Positions 8,245 to 16,599 of a stretch of 64,000 nt of DNA are shown here, one piece after another. The stretch comes from Geminisphaera colitermitum TAV2 (GTDB taxonomy: Bacteria > Verrucomicrobiota > Verrucomicrobiia > Opitutales > Opitutaceae): positions 62,001 through 126,000 of the forward strand of contig NZ_ABEA03000094.1 in the NCBI RefSeq assembly GCF_000171235.2, written 5' to 3'. The translations under genes and the position numbers were made by a program. Position 1 is the first letter of the stretch, and every line of letters starts with the position of its first letter. The notes beneath the pieces were generated by a model. That model worked only from the letters and a program-made list of their open reading frames with translations. It made no database searches and was not told the DNA's origin.

Positions 8245-8651
8245 AACCTATCGGACAACTTTTGGCCGATGACCACGACATGGCAACGCAGCGCGCACGG
8301 GCGCAACTCGCGTCCGCCCATGTGGCCGGCCTCGCCGCCGCCGAAACCGATCCGCAACTCCCTCACGAACAGCGTCGCTACCATGTGCGGCTCGCCATGA
8401 CGGCCTTTCGCGAGGCGGTCGTTACGGCCACCACGTCGGAGGAAGCCATTCGCCTGGCCGTGGCCGCCGCCAACGATGGATCGGCCATAAAACCCGGCCT
8501 GCTTTTCCACACCACCTACACCCCCTATTCCGTCCGCCTGTATCGCTGGGGCAAATGGCATGACCTCCCCTGTCACGACGTGGCCCCTCCCGCCATCACC
8601 CGCGAAGTCCACGGAAAAACCGCCCGCTGGGAGGCGGAGCGAAAACCATGA
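8241..8651 (+). CDS. Hypothetical phage protein
   Basis: 136 residues, unrecognised. First half is Ala-rich and helical; the second half (about 95-125) is beta-like with TTYTPYSVRLYRWGKWHDL. Member of a chain of four genes joined by 4-base overlaps (8241-9021). Confidence 0.5.
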   Translation: MKPIGQLLADDHDMATQRARAQLASAHVAGLAAAETDPQLPHEQRRYHVRLAMTAFREAVVTATTSEEAIRLAVAAANDGSAIKPGLLFHTTYTPYSVRLYRWGKWHDLPCHDVAPPAITREVHGKTARWEAERKP

Positions 8652-8845
8652 AACCGAAATGCGAAAACGTGACGCCTCTCGATATGACGGATGATCCCGA
8701 ATATCAGGCTTGGGTCGAGAGCATGGCTCAACACTGCCGATGCCGGTCTGGTGATGTGCCGTGCGCAGGTGTGCTCGCAGGCGGACTCTGCGACGAAATC
8801 GACGACAGCGCAGACCAATGGAACTACGACGACAACGAGCTATGA
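8648..8845 (+). CDS. Small Cys-rich acidic protein
   Basis: 65 residues with Cys at four positions in CRCRSGDVPC...GLC plus one near the N-terminus, which could bind a metal, and an acidic C-terminus. Both ends overlap the neighbouring genes by four bases. Unrecognised. Confidence 0.45.
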   Translation: MKPKCENVTPLDMTDDPEYQAWVESMAQHCRCRSGDVPCAGVLAGGLCDEIDDSADQWNYDDNEL

Positions 8846-9021
8846 GAGGCCAATACTCACGCAAACCCGCGCCGCGCACCATGTCCGCCGAAATGGATAA
8901 ATGGGAACGCGAACAACAGAGAAAACACACCTACGAGAAGCGCGTTCATCGCGACGTGAAGACGCTGATCCGTGAGGTGAGTAACCCAAAAACCTCCGAC
9001 GCGCAACGTTCGGAGGGATGA
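8842..9021 (+). CDS. Small charged helical protein
   Basis: 59 residues, basic N-terminus followed by a Lys/Glu/Arg-rich helix (EMDKWEREQQRKHTYEKR). Start overlaps the preceding stop (ATGA). Function unknown. Confidence 0.45.
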   Translation: MRGQYSRKPAPRTMSAEMDKWEREQQRKHTYEKRVHRDVKTLIREVSNPKTSDAQRSEG

Positions 9022-9056
9022 ATTGTTACGCGTATTTTAATAAAGGATACAAAATT

Positions 9057-9335
9057 ATGATCTATAGAGTAAAAGGATTTAAGGATGGTGTGGAGGTCGG
9101 ATATGTCACCGTTCACGCCGCCAGCGCAACAAAGGAGCAGATTGAGGCTGATGCAGAGACAGTGCTAAAGGATGCCGATATTGGTCACGACTCATTCGAG
9201 GTTGAGGAAATGCCACCTCGTGAACATGGCTGCCCGTGGTGCAGAGGAGATGACGGTCAGCTGTCTTCTACGTGCTCCCGCTGCGGTCGGAAACTAGACC
9301 CTCAGCGTAACCCGGAGGTGCGACATGGCGAATGA
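9057..9335 (+). CDS. Zinc-ribbon protein in an AT-rich patch
   Basis: 92 residues from the ATG at 9057, chosen because AAAGGA lies about 8 bases upstream; an in-frame ATG at 9018 has a Shine-Dalgarno-like GGAGGG with no spacing and would add 13 residues. The N-terminal 60 residues form an alpha/beta pattern (MIYRVKGFKDGVEVGYVTVH). The C-terminus has two CxxC knuckles, CPWC and CSRC. Bases 9020-9100 are far richer in A and T than the neighbours, a sign of recent acquisition. Confidence 0.55.
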   Translation: MIYRVKGFKDGVEVGYVTVHAASATKEQIEADAETVLKDADIGHDSFEVEEMPPREHGCPWCRGDDGQLSSTCSRCGRKLDPQRNPEVRHGE

Positions 9336-9615
9336 CAATGAGACATTGGCGCGACCGGCTGGTTCGGTGGGCTGGAAGGAATACCCTGACCGCGCTGGTT
9401 GGTGGATTATCGAATTTGCATCCGGCAAACGTGAAATCTGCAAGGTTGGGACATCCATCCGTCACGGTTGTCTCTACGTCTGGCAAGGTGGCTGGGGTCA
9501 CCTCGCCCCTACACTCAATGGCCGTGCCTTTGGCCCATTTCTATCACGCAGGAAGGCCAGCACATTCACTCCACCGAACACCCCGAATGACGCGCCGACA
9601 GGTCGCGTCGAGTGA
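9325..9615 (+). CDS. Hypothetical phage protein
   Basis: 96 residues, overlapping the upstream gene by 11 bases. Trp- and Gly-rich middle (GWKEYPDRAGWWIIEFASGK, YVWQGGWGHL) suggests a compact beta domain. Not recognised. Confidence 0.5.
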   Translation: MANDNETLARPAGSVGWKEYPDRAGWWIIEFASGKREICKVGTSIRHGCLYVWQGGWGHLAPTLNGRAFGPFLSRRKASTFTPPNTPNDAPTGRVE

Positions 9616-9905
9616 AAGGTTCGGCCATGTATCCAATGACAAAGGGACAAGCATATCGGGCATTTCTAAAGCGTCCGAAGATCCGGCCAGCTCGGCCGCT
9701 CTCTTCCGCAGCCAAGCTGGCGCTCTCATACATCGGAGATGATTGGGGAAAGGTGCCGCATTGTATCAAGGCGTCACATATCGCCGTGCTCATTCGGCAG
9801 GGTCACATCGAGCACCGCTGGCCCTCCGACATCTTAACTCGCATGGCAACTGGCTCTGTCCCTTGGCTGCGCGAAGGCGAGATACGGCGCCGGCCGAACA
9901 AGTGA
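9612..9905 (+). CDS. Hypothetical phage protein
   Basis: 97 residues from a GTG overlapping the upstream stop (GTGA); an ATG at 9627 is an alternative. Basic, with a central helix (SAAKLALSYIGDDWGKVPHC). Not recognised. Confidence 0.45.
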   Translation: MKGSAMYPMTKGQAYRAFLKRPKIRPARPLSSAAKLALSYIGDDWGKVPHCIKASHIAVLIRQGHIEHRWPSDILTRMATGSVPWLREGEIRRRPNK

Positions 9906-9930
9906 TTCTCCCAACCCCTCTTCGTATATC

Positions 9931-10506
9931 ATGACCGAAACCGACTACAAAAATGCAATGAGTGCTTGGTGGAGCACTGACTTCACGTTTCCCATTCGTG
10001 AGGACGAATTGCCGCGCGTGGTCACACCCGCGTTCCTCGAAGTGCCGCGCGGAGATTACGGATGCCCCATTCTCGCCGCCCTTGCTCGCGTCGAACGCCT
10101 CGCTGCCAGGCTTGCGGATGCGTGCGACACCGTCTCCCGCGTCTCTTACGGTCCTTGCGATGCCTTCGAGTTTGAGTGCGCCCATCGTTGCCGTTGCGCC
10201 CTCGCCGAGAGCGAAAGGGAGCAATGCCAGACCCTCCTTCTGCGCGGACACGCCCGCAGCATCACCGCCTATTTGCGTGGTCAAAAGGAAAATTCCTATC
10301 TGACACGGAGGCAGAAAAGCGCCGCCGTTCGCGCCGCCTCCCTCATCCATCAGTTCGCCGACGCCATCGACACCCTCCGCGCCCGTTCCTTTGCCGCATT
10401 GGAGTCCACCCGCCAGCGCGTTTGTGCATTGCCCGTGCATTGTCAGGAACCCGCCTCCGTCCCAATGCACGGCACAACGCGCACCCCTGAAAAACACCCC
10501 GCTTAA
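9931..10506 (+). CDS. Hypothetical phage protein
   Basis: 191 residues. Begins acidic with WWSTDFTFP, then a helical middle with several Cys (CDTVSRVSYGPC, CAHRCRC) and a long C-terminal helix. It is the last gene before the MuF fusion. In Mu-like phages the large terminase and portal genes normally stand here; this protein is too short and lacks a P-loop, so it is neither. Confidence 0.5.
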   Translation: MTETDYKNAMSAWWSTDFTFPIREDELPRVVTPAFLEVPRGDYGCPILAALARVERLAARLADACDTVSRVSYGPCDAFEFECAHRCRCALAESEREQCQTLLLRGHARSITAYLRGQKENSYLTRRQKSAAVRAASLIHQFADAIDTLRARSFAALESTRQRVCALPVHCQEPASVPMHGTTRTPEKHPA

Positions 10507-10540
10507 ATTCGATTTTCATCCACCCATTTTTCACGATCCC

Positions 10541-13500
10541 GTGCCTACCTTCCTCTTCACGCCATCGCCCAACAAGGACGCCGCCAAGTTCATCAAGGAC
10601 AAGGCGGCCGTCTCGCGCAGTGTCTTCGACGGGCTGCTGCCAGAACTGCGCGGGCTCGCCTACACCATCACCGGCGTCGAAAGCATGGCGGTCTTGAAAA
10701 AGACCCGCGATGCCATCGCGAAGCTCCCGGCGGGTGGGGATTGGGATGCGATCAAGGCAGGCATCGCCGGCGACATTTGCCCTTGGCTCGGCGACGGCGC
10801 GGAGAAACGCGCCGAACTGTTGCTCCGCGTGCATGGCTATTCCTCGTATTCCGCTGCCCAATACCAAGTGATGGATCGCCAGCGCGATGTGTTTCCCTTC
10901 TGGCAGTATCAGAGTGCGGATGACGAGCGGGTGCGCGACACACACGCCGCTCTGGACGGAAAAGTTTTCCCGGCAAACTCGTCATTCTGGCAGTCGCACT
11001 ATCCACCCTGGGAGTTCGGTTGCCGTTGTTTTGTCACTCCGCTTTCGGAGGATGATGTAGCCGATCTCGAAAAGGCGGATGCCAAAAAGCCGCCCGAGGC
11101 CCGCCGCGTCGTGAAGGGCGCGAATCTGGAGATGGCCGAAAAGAGCGGTGTATTATATAGTGTAGCGGAGGGCGGCGTCCCCCGGCAACTCGACGTGCGC
11201 AGCCCGCGGGAAAAATTCGGCGGCTCGGGTTTTTATCACAACCCCGGCGACCTGCATCTGGATTTCGATGGGTTGCAAGCCCGCTATGCCGACACGCCGG
11301 AAATCTGGAAAACCTTTGAGTCCTGGTCGCAGGGCACATCTCTCGGCAAGGGCCGCGGTTCGGTTTGGGATTGGCTCCAGCGCAAGCTCCCGACCGCGAC
11401 GCCGGCGGACGGCTGGCCCGATCTGGAAAAACTCAAGGAAGTCCGCCCGCTGGGCGGCTCGACGGGCGCGATGCTCGTCCAGTCGCAGGACGGCCGCCGG
11501 TTCGTCCTGAAGCGCGGCAATTCGCCGGCGCACGTCCAGGAGGAAGTGCTGTCAGACGAACTCTATCGCGCGCTCGGCGCGAACGTCCCCGCCGCCAAAC
11601 TCTACACCGACAAGGCCGGAAAACCGGTGAAACTGGCGGAATTTATCGAGGGAAAATCACTGGCGGATGCCCTGGCGAAAGCGACGCCGGAGGAACAGGC
11701 CACGCTTCTGGCCGAGGCTCGCAAGCACTTTGTGGCGGATGCGCTCCTGGGCAACTACGACGTGGCCGGTCTTAGCTTGGACAACATGCTCGTCGGCAAG
11801 GACGGTTCGGGAATAAAAGTGTGGCGGATCGACAACGGCGGCTCGCTCCGCTTCCGTGCCCAAGGCGCACTCAAATCCTCGTTCGGCGCGAAGGTCGATG
11901 AACTCGCCACCCTGCGCGATCCCGCGATCAACGCCGCTGCCGCGCGTGTGTTTGGCGGATTGTCGGAGGCCGAGTTGCGCGATCAGCTCGCCGAGGTCGT
12001 CGGGAAGCGTGCGGCCGTGCTGGCCGCGACGCCGGCGGAACTGCGCGAGACGATGCAGGCGCGTTTCGATGATCTCGAAAGCCGCCTCAACGATCTGCGC
12101 GGCGGATGGACGCCGGAGTTTGCCGAGAAAGTCGCCGATGCCCGCATCCTGGGCAAAGCCCACCTCGGCGACGCCGACAAGGTCGAAGACCTGCAAGTCC
12201 TCTGGTATAACGAGAGGCGCGGCGGCCAGGACTACACCATCGCCCGCTTCAAACTCACGCCGGCCGGCGGGGCGGCCATCCGTGAGGCACACAAAGAGCT
12301 GTCGTCTCTGAAGGCGTTCAAGGATGCGTATTGGGAAAAACTTTTGCCCGTCGTGAAGCACGTCGGTTATCACGCGAAGGATGGCGTTTACACCCCGGCC
12401 AAGCTCTCTCCTCTCAACGCGGTCAAGGCGGCGCTGGCGAAGGAGCCGGCGGCCATGAGGGCGCACTACACTACTATAATAGAGGAGCTGGAAGCGGCCA
12501 TGCGCGAGAAACGCGCCCCGAAGACGCTGGCGGCGTATCAGCCTCCCGCGCCGAAGCCGGCGAAGGGCGGGGGAGACCTCACGCTCGCCACCTCGCCCTG
12601 GGCCTACTCGGCGAAGGAGCGCCGGCGTGGTTTTGCCGAGGATACCGGCGCGTCCATCTATCAGGTGAAAAACGCGGTCGGCGGCACGCACGCAGGCACC
12701 GGGGCGCAGATTCGCGCCATCCTGCCCGACGACCAGGACACCCCCTATGCGCTGCGCGGTGTCGTGGAAATCGCCGTGCCCGGCCGCGGCGGCATGTCCG
12801 CCATCGAGGCCGCCGCCAAGGCAGCCGAGGCGCTGGGCGTGGACGTGGCGCCCGCCACGCCTGCCCGCCGCGAACTCACTTACCTGGCCCGCAACCTCTC
12901 TCTCATCCACAAAAATCTGTCCGAGTCCGAACGTGCCGGCTGGCAGGCCATCGTCTCCGACGAGAAGGCCGGCGAGACAGACCGCGTGACTCGCTTACGC
13001 GGCTGGGTGAAACAGAAGCTCGGCATCGACGTGGGCGACGGCCGCGCCTACTCGCCAGACGGAAAGGAAAACGCTTTTGGTTACGGCTGGAAGCACTGGG
13101 ACCGCTGGGACATGCCGCGCGAAAAAGTCGCCAAGGAAATGAAGGGCTACACGCTGCATCACAACCCCGCCGGCGCCATCGACCAGCTTGTCGATAGCTG
13201 GCTCAACGGTGGAGGGCAGATCACTCCGACCGTGGAACGGCTGCGCATCGGCGTGCCGATCACCAGCGGCATGAGCCCCGACACGGATTTGCGAACGGGC
13301 GGCGCGAGCTACTTTTTCACTCGCATCAAATCGGAAGCCGCCGCCCAAAAGACGCCCGGCATCACCTTCAAAATCGGCAACCTCGCCCGCCTCGACGCCT
13401 ACAGCTTCCGCAGTGACGTTTTTGGCGACGTTCGCCCCGCCGGCGAAAACGGACACGGGATCGACCCGGCGCTTGACCGCGGCATCAACGCAAAGGAGTG

Positions 13501-13699
13501 GGCATCTTTCTCAAAGATGGGTTCCAACGAAACCATCTTCAAAAACGGCTTCCACCTCCTCGAAGACGTGGATACCATCATTGCCCACAACGCCACACAG
13601 CGCACCAAGATCATCGAAACCTTCGCCCGGCATGGATACACCGAACTCCCGGACGGGCGGAAAATAGATGACATCGTTCGCGTGAAAAAAACCAGATGA
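10541..13699 (+). CDS. MuF head protein fused to HipA-like kinase and unknown C-terminal domain
   Basis: 1052 residues from GTG at 10541; the ATG at 10391 would overlap the previous gene and add low-quality sequence. Residues 20-170 are a MuF/SPP1 gp7-type minor head domain with the motif RxxH (132-135), LDGKVFP (138-144) and CRC (161-163). Residues about 300-450 look like a HipA/PI-kinase-type kinase: loop GGSTGA (305-310), Lys324, GNYDVAG with Asp407, Asn415 and a metal-binding Asp in RIDNGG (431). Residues 680-1052 are unrelated to capsid proteins; the end (899-1000) has RLRIGVP, TGGASYFFTR and SNETIFK, which faintly recalls an ADP-ribosyltransferase-like fold. The design matches the known class of phage MuF polymorphic toxins. 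The next gene overlaps by four bases. Confidence 0.8.
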   Translation: MPTFLFTPSPNKDAAKFIKDKAAVSRSVFDGLLPELRGLAYTITGVESMAVLKKTRDAIAKLPAGGDWDAIKAGIAGDICPWLGDGAEKRAELLLRVHGYSSYSAAQYQVMDRQRDVFPFWQYQSADDERVRDTHAALDGKVFPANSSFWQSHYPPWEFGCRCFVTPLSEDDVADLEKADAKKPPEARRVVKGANLEMAEKSGVLYSVAEGGVPRQLDVRSPREKFGGSGFYHNPGDLHLDFDGLQARYADTPEIWKTFESWSQGTSLGKGRGSVWDWLQRKLPTATPADGWPDLEKLKEVRPLGGSTGAMLVQSQDGRRFVLKRGNSPAHVQEEVLSDELYRALGANVPAAKLYTDKAGKPVKLAEFIEGKSLADALAKATPEEQATLLAEARKHFVADALLGNYDVAGLSLDNMLVGKDGSGIKVWRIDNGGSLRFRAQGALKSSFGAKVDELATLRDPAINAAAARVFGGLSEAELRDQLAEVVGKRAAVLAATPAELRETMQARFDDLESRLNDLRGGWTPEFAEKVADARILGKAHLGDADKVEDLQVLWYNERRGGQDYTIARFKLTPAGGAAIREAHKELSSLKAFKDAYWEKLLPVVKHVGYHAKDGVYTPAKLSPLNAVKAALAKEPAAMRAHYTTIIEELEAAMREKRAPKTLAAYQPPAPKPAKGGGDLTLATSPWAYSAKERRRGFAEDTGASIYQVKNAVGGTHAGTGAQIRAILPDDQDTPYALRGVVEIAVPGRGGMSAIEAAAKAAEALGVDVAPATPARRELTYLARNLSLIHKNLSESERAGWQAIVSDEKAGETDRVTRLRGWVKQKLGIDVGDGRAYSPDGKENAFGYGWKHWDRWDMPREKVAKEMKGYTLHHNPAGAIDQLVDSWLNGGGQITPTVERLRIGVPITSGMSPDTDLRTGGASYFFTRIKSEAAAQKTPGITFKIGNLARLDAYSFRSDVFGDVRPAGENGHGIDPALDRGINAKEWASFSKMGSNETIFKNGFHLLEDVDTIIAHNATQRTKIIETFARHGYTELPDGRKIDDIVRVKKTR

Positions 13700-14088
13700 A
13701 CAACACCGAGAAAACAACGCAGGCGATGGCCCGCACCGTCCAGCGCGGGGCGCGTCTGTATTTTTATGACGGGAAAAAAAGCCCCATCAACCTGGGTGCC
13801 GTCGAATGGCTCCCCGGACGCGGCCTCGTGTTCGCGGAGATGGGCGCGCAGCATCAGGGACACACTCACCTTTTGGTAGCATCGCGTATCGCACCAGACG
13901 GCGAAGAGTCCTTCGACTTTTTCAATGCGGACGGCGAACTGTTTGCCTCCATTTACCCGGAAGACGAGTTGGCTGGTCCTGCCGTCACCTGGGCCGACTG
14001 GATGCGCGAGAATGAGTTCTCCCTGTTTTGGCAGGAACAGGTTGAACTGTTTAGAAACGAACCCCTGCCTTCATTTCTTAATTCTTAA
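13696..14088 (+). CDS. Small acidic protein after MuF fusion, possible immunity protein
   Basis: 130 residues, start overlapping the MuF-fusion stop (ATGA). Basic for about 20 residues, then a beta-rich part (ARLYFYDGKKSPINLGAVEW, GLVFAEMGAQ) and an acidic helical C-terminus (WADWMRENEFSLFWQEQVEL). No family recognised. Its size, acidity and strict coupling to a gene with a toxin-like C-terminal domain fit an immunity role; that is an inference. It could instead be a plain structural or chaperone gene. Confidence 0.6.
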   Translation: MNNTEKTTQAMARTVQRGARLYFYDGKKSPINLGAVEWLPGRGLVFAEMGAQHQGHTHLLVASRIAPDGEESFDFFNADGELFASIYPEDELAGPAVTWADWMRENEFSLFWQEQVELFRNEPLPSFLNS

Positions 14089-14094
14089 TTTCCC

Positions 14095-14445
14095 ATGTGG
14101 CTCTGCACCAAAATCGGCTTTTTCTCCATCGTCCAAAAACTTCCCGGCGAGTATCACGTTCGTGCCCGCGCGAAACGTGACCTCGAAAACCTCTGCCGTC
14201 TCGTCGCCACGCCGGCGTCCGCGAAGTGGCAGATTCACCGCAGCGAGCCGGCGGACTACCGCTGGCGCCTGGTCGTTGGCGAGGAGGCCATCGGCGCGAT
14301 CTTCGCCGCGCTCTCGACCTCGATCGACTACAGCAACTTCAAGAGCGAAATCGCCGCCACGCCCGGCCAGCGCGACAAGCTCGGCGCGTATTCGGCCTTT
14401 CATCACGACCTCGAACACTGGCAGGAAACCAGTCGCTCCGCCTGA
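14095..14445 (+). CDS. Conserved-looking small phage protein
   Basis: 116 residues. Starts MWLCTKIGFFSIV and has an alpha/beta layout (YHVRARAKRDLENLCRL, YRWRLVVGEEAIGAIFAAL) with a helical end. Small proteins with this kind of N-terminus are common in bacteria and phages but have no assigned role as far as I know. Lies between the putative immunity gene and gpG. Confidence 0.55.
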   Translation: MWLCTKIGFFSIVQKLPGEYHVRARAKRDLENLCRLVATPASAKWQIHRSEPADYRWRLVVGEEAIGAIFAALSTSIDYSNFKSEIAATPGQRDKLGAYSAFHHDLEHWQETSRSA

Positions 14446-14480
14446 CCCGGCGTCCCAAGTCCGGCGTCCTGCGTCCACTC

Positions 14481-14948
14481 ATGGCTCTCACCGTCCAAGA
14501 TAAACTCTCACCCGCGCTCGCCCGGATGGCCCGCGGCATTCAGGACAAAAAACCCGTCCTTGAGGCGATGGGCATGCAGCTCGCGTCGATCACGACGCGC
14601 TCGTTTAATGATGCGAGCCTGCGCGCCGCGCCGTGGGCGCCGCTGTCGGCCCGCACCATCGCCGCCAAGATCAGGGCGGGGAAGTCCACGGCGATCCTGA
14701 AGCGCGACGTGCTGCTGGCGCGCTCCTGGCGTGTGTCCAACGTCACCAACAGCCGGGCAGAGGTGAGCACCGACCGGTTTTATGCCGTGTTCCACCAGTT
14801 CGGCACGAAGCGCGGTTTGCCGCCGCGTCCCATGCTCCCCTACATCGGCGACAGCGACAATGCGGAGATGGCGCCTTTCGCCCGGGAAAAGGTGGAATCG
14901 GTGGCGCGCAAGAAAATCGAAGCTCTTCTGAAAAAAGCGGGGGAATAG
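14481..14948 (+). CDS. Phage virion morphogenesis protein (Mu gpG type)
   Basis: 155 residues from ATG at 14481. Pattern of the gpG/HK97-gp10 tail-completion family: N-terminal helices, FNDASLRAAPWAPLSART, then VSTDRFYAVFHQFGTKRG and PPRPMLPYIGDSD before a C-terminal helix. The protein is expected at the head-tail joint. Its place between MuF and the protease is the same as in Mu. Confidence 0.8.
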   Translation: MALTVQDKLSPALARMARGIQDKKPVLEAMGMQLASITTRSFNDASLRAAPWAPLSARTIAAKIRAGKSTAILKRDVLLARSWRVSNVTNSRAEVSTDRFYAVFHQFGTKRGLPPRPMLPYIGDSDNAEMAPFAREKVESVARKKIEALLKKAGE

Positions 14949-14960
14949 CCTACCCATTTT

Positions 14961-14995
14961 GCGCCAGACCCCATCAGGAGCGCCACGCCGCATAG
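14961..14995 (+). promoter_or_regulatory. 35-bp phage repeat, copy 1, upstream of protease
   Basis: Starts GCGCCAGACCCCATCAGG and ends CCACGCCGCATAG. 34 of 35 bases are identical to 26312-26346. Copy 1 ends 33 bases before the protease start; copy 2 ends 41 bases before another phage gene. Both sit just after a TAG stop. A late promoter, operator or processing site is possible. Confidence 0.6.
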
Positions 14996-15016
14996 GCGCA
15001 GGCGCGCCTTTTTTGC
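14990..15016 (+). terminator. Weak hairpin plus T run
   Basis: The self-complementary AGGCGCGCCT is followed at once by a run of T, between gpG and the protease. It may reduce read-through into the protease/scaffold gene. Confidence 0.35.
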
Positions 15017-15028
15017 GACGCTGGGCGC

Positions 15029-16084
15029 ATGTTCCTGCGTTCCTTCCGCCTCCACTTCGCACCGGCTCCGACCGGTGATCTGCCCGCGCGCATCCTCGCC
15101 GGCAAGTGGGGACGCAATCCCTCCGTCAATGGTGACTACATCATTAACGAGACCACCGTGCGCGAGCTGCCCCGCCTCTCCGCGCAACTCGGCTTCGACA
15201 CCTTTTCGCTCGATTTCGAGCACAACACCGTCCCCGGCTCGGAAGCATGGAAAGCCTCGCAGGAGCCCCGCAAGATCGCCGCCACCGGCACCTTCGAGAT
15301 CGTCCCCGGAGAGGGACTGTATTACATCCCCAATACCGCCCTGTGGACCCCCGAGGGCAAGGAAGCCGTGACCGGCAAACACTACCCCGACATCTCCCCC
15401 GCCATCGTGCCCAATGACGCCGGCGAAGTCGTCTTCGTCCACTCCGTGGCCCTCTGCCGCCAGGGCGCCACCGAAGGGCTTCATCTTGATCTCCACGCCG
15501 CCGGCCTGTCCGGGCTCGACGGGCTCGACAGCAAAATTCTTTCGCGTGTCCGCACGCACAACACCAACGAACAAAAATCCACCATGCCTCCCGAGGAAAT
15601 CGCCAAACTGTTTCTCGCGATCGTGGGTCTCGATGCGACCGCCACCGCGGATCAAATCAAGGACTCCATCACGTCGCTGGGACAACAAATCGAAGCCGGC
15701 AAGAAAGCCGCCGCTTCCGCCCAACAGGCCGCCACCGACGCCAGCGCCGCCAAGCAGGAGACCGCCGGGCTCAAGACCACCGTCGAAAGCCACAGCGCCT
15801 CGATCACCGCGCTCATCAAGCGCCTGGATGACAACGAGCGCGCCCACATCACCGCCGCCGCCATCCGCGACGGAAAACTCATCCCTCAGAGCGCCGCCGA
15901 ACTCTCGCTGGATCAATTCCGCAAGATCGTCGCCGACCTGCCCGCCGGTGTAGTGCCGATGGAACGACGCACCCCCGAGGGCATCAAGACCCATGCCGCC
16001 TCGCCCGCCGGCGATGCCACCCAGTCCGCCATGCTCAAAGCCGCAGGCGTCACCGTCGACGACTTCAAAAAATACAACAGCTAA
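15029..16084 (+). CDS. Phage protease/scaffold protein (Mu gpI type)
   Basis: 351 residues. The N-terminal half (10-165) is the Mu-like I-protein protease: LPARILAGKWGRNPSVNGD, FDTFSLDFEHNT, then YPDISPAIVPND and VHSVALCRQGATEG. The C-terminal half (190-310) is Ala/Gln-rich and coiled-coil-like, as in scaffolds. In Mu a shorter scaffold (Z) starts inside this gene; here an internal ATG at 15584 (MPPEEIAKLF) preceded by AAAATCCACC could do the same. Acts in procapsid assembly. Confidence 0.8.
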   Translation: MFLRSFRLHFAPAPTGDLPARILAGKWGRNPSVNGDYIINETTVRELPRLSAQLGFDTFSLDFEHNTVPGSEAWKASQEPRKIAATGTFEIVPGEGLYYIPNTALWTPEGKEAVTGKHYPDISPAIVPNDAGEVVFVHSVALCRQGATEGLHLDLHAAGLSGLDGLDSKILSRVRTHNTNEQKSTMPPEEIAKLFLAIVGLDATATADQIKDSITSLGQQIEAGKKAAASAQQAATDASAAKQETAGLKTTVESHSASITALIKRLDDNERAHITAAAIRDGKLIPQSAAELSLDQFRKIVADLPAGVVPMERRTPEGIKTHAASPAGDATQSAMLKAAGVTVDDFKKYNS

Positions 16085-16118
16085 CAGCTCCAAGCTAACA
16101 GCTCACCGCTCATAATCA
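16079..16118 (+). repeat. Seven-base AGCTC array before decoration gene
   Basis: Units AACAGCTC, CAAGCTA, ACAGCTC, ACCGCTC followed by ATAATCACCATG, ending at the next start codon. The same ATAATCACCATG ending is seen before the capsid and tape-measure genes. Confidence 0.85.
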
Positions 16119-16120
16119 CC

Positions 16121-16546
16121 ATGCCAACATTCGATGCACCTGAACGCTCCGGGACGACCGTCAACCTGCCGGTCGCCGGAGCCACCGACATCTACGCCGG
16201 CAATCTCACCGCCCTCAATGCCGCCGGCTTCGCCGTCCCCGCCAGCGCCGCCGCCGGCCTCCGCGTCATCGGCCGCGCCGAGGGCGACGCCCTTAACGCC
16301 GCCGGCGCCAACAGCGACGCGTTTCTCAACGTCAAGCGCGGCTGCTTCCGCTACGCCAACAGCGCGACTGCCGCCATCACCGCCGCCCACATCGGCAACA
16401 TAGCCTACGTGGAAAACTCCACCACCGTCCGCACCGCGCCCGGCGCGGCCCCCGGCATCCCCGCCGGCCGCATCGTCGCCGTCGATGACGACGGCGTGTG
16501 GATCGACACCCGCCACCAATCCGCCGCCACCACCATCACCGAATAA
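16121..16546 (+). CDS. Capsid decoration protein (DUF2190/gpD-like)
   Basis: 141 residues, Ala/Gly-rich beta protein lacking long helices. The N-terminus (RSGTTVNLPVAGATDIYAGN, LTALNAAGFAVPAS) and the C-terminal AGRIVAVDDDGVWIDTR match the outline of head-stabilising proteins encoded between protease and capsid genes. Would bind the outside of the capsid. Confidence 0.7.
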   Translation: MPTFDAPERSGTTVNLPVAGATDIYAGNLTALNAAGFAVPASAAAGLRVIGRAEGDALNAAGANSDAFLNVKRGCFRYANSATAAITAAHIGNIAYVENSTTVRTAPGAAPGIPAGRIVAVDDDGVWIDTRHQSAATTITE

Positions 16547-16557
16547 CACGAGAACCT

Positions 16558-16598
16558 ATCTCCAAGCTCATAGCTCCAAGCTCACAGCTCATAATCAC
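16558..16598 (+). repeat. Seven-base AGCTC array before capsid gene
   Basis: Units TCCAAGCTCAT, AGCTCCA, AGCTCAC, AGCTCAT and then ATAATCACCATG at the gpT start. It sits in the 5' leader of the most highly expressed phage gene. Confidence 0.85.
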
Positions 16599-16599
16599 C

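Noticed and set aside
10391-10540. The ATG at 10391 as the MuF-fusion start
   Set aside because: It would overlap the upstream gene by 116 bases and add Cys/Pro-rich sequence without similarity to MuF proteins; GTG at 10541 is preferred.
11657-12910. A 417-residue minus-strand frame
   Set aside because: Antisense of the MuF fusion; the plus-strand frame is continuous over 1052 codons and carries recognisable domains.
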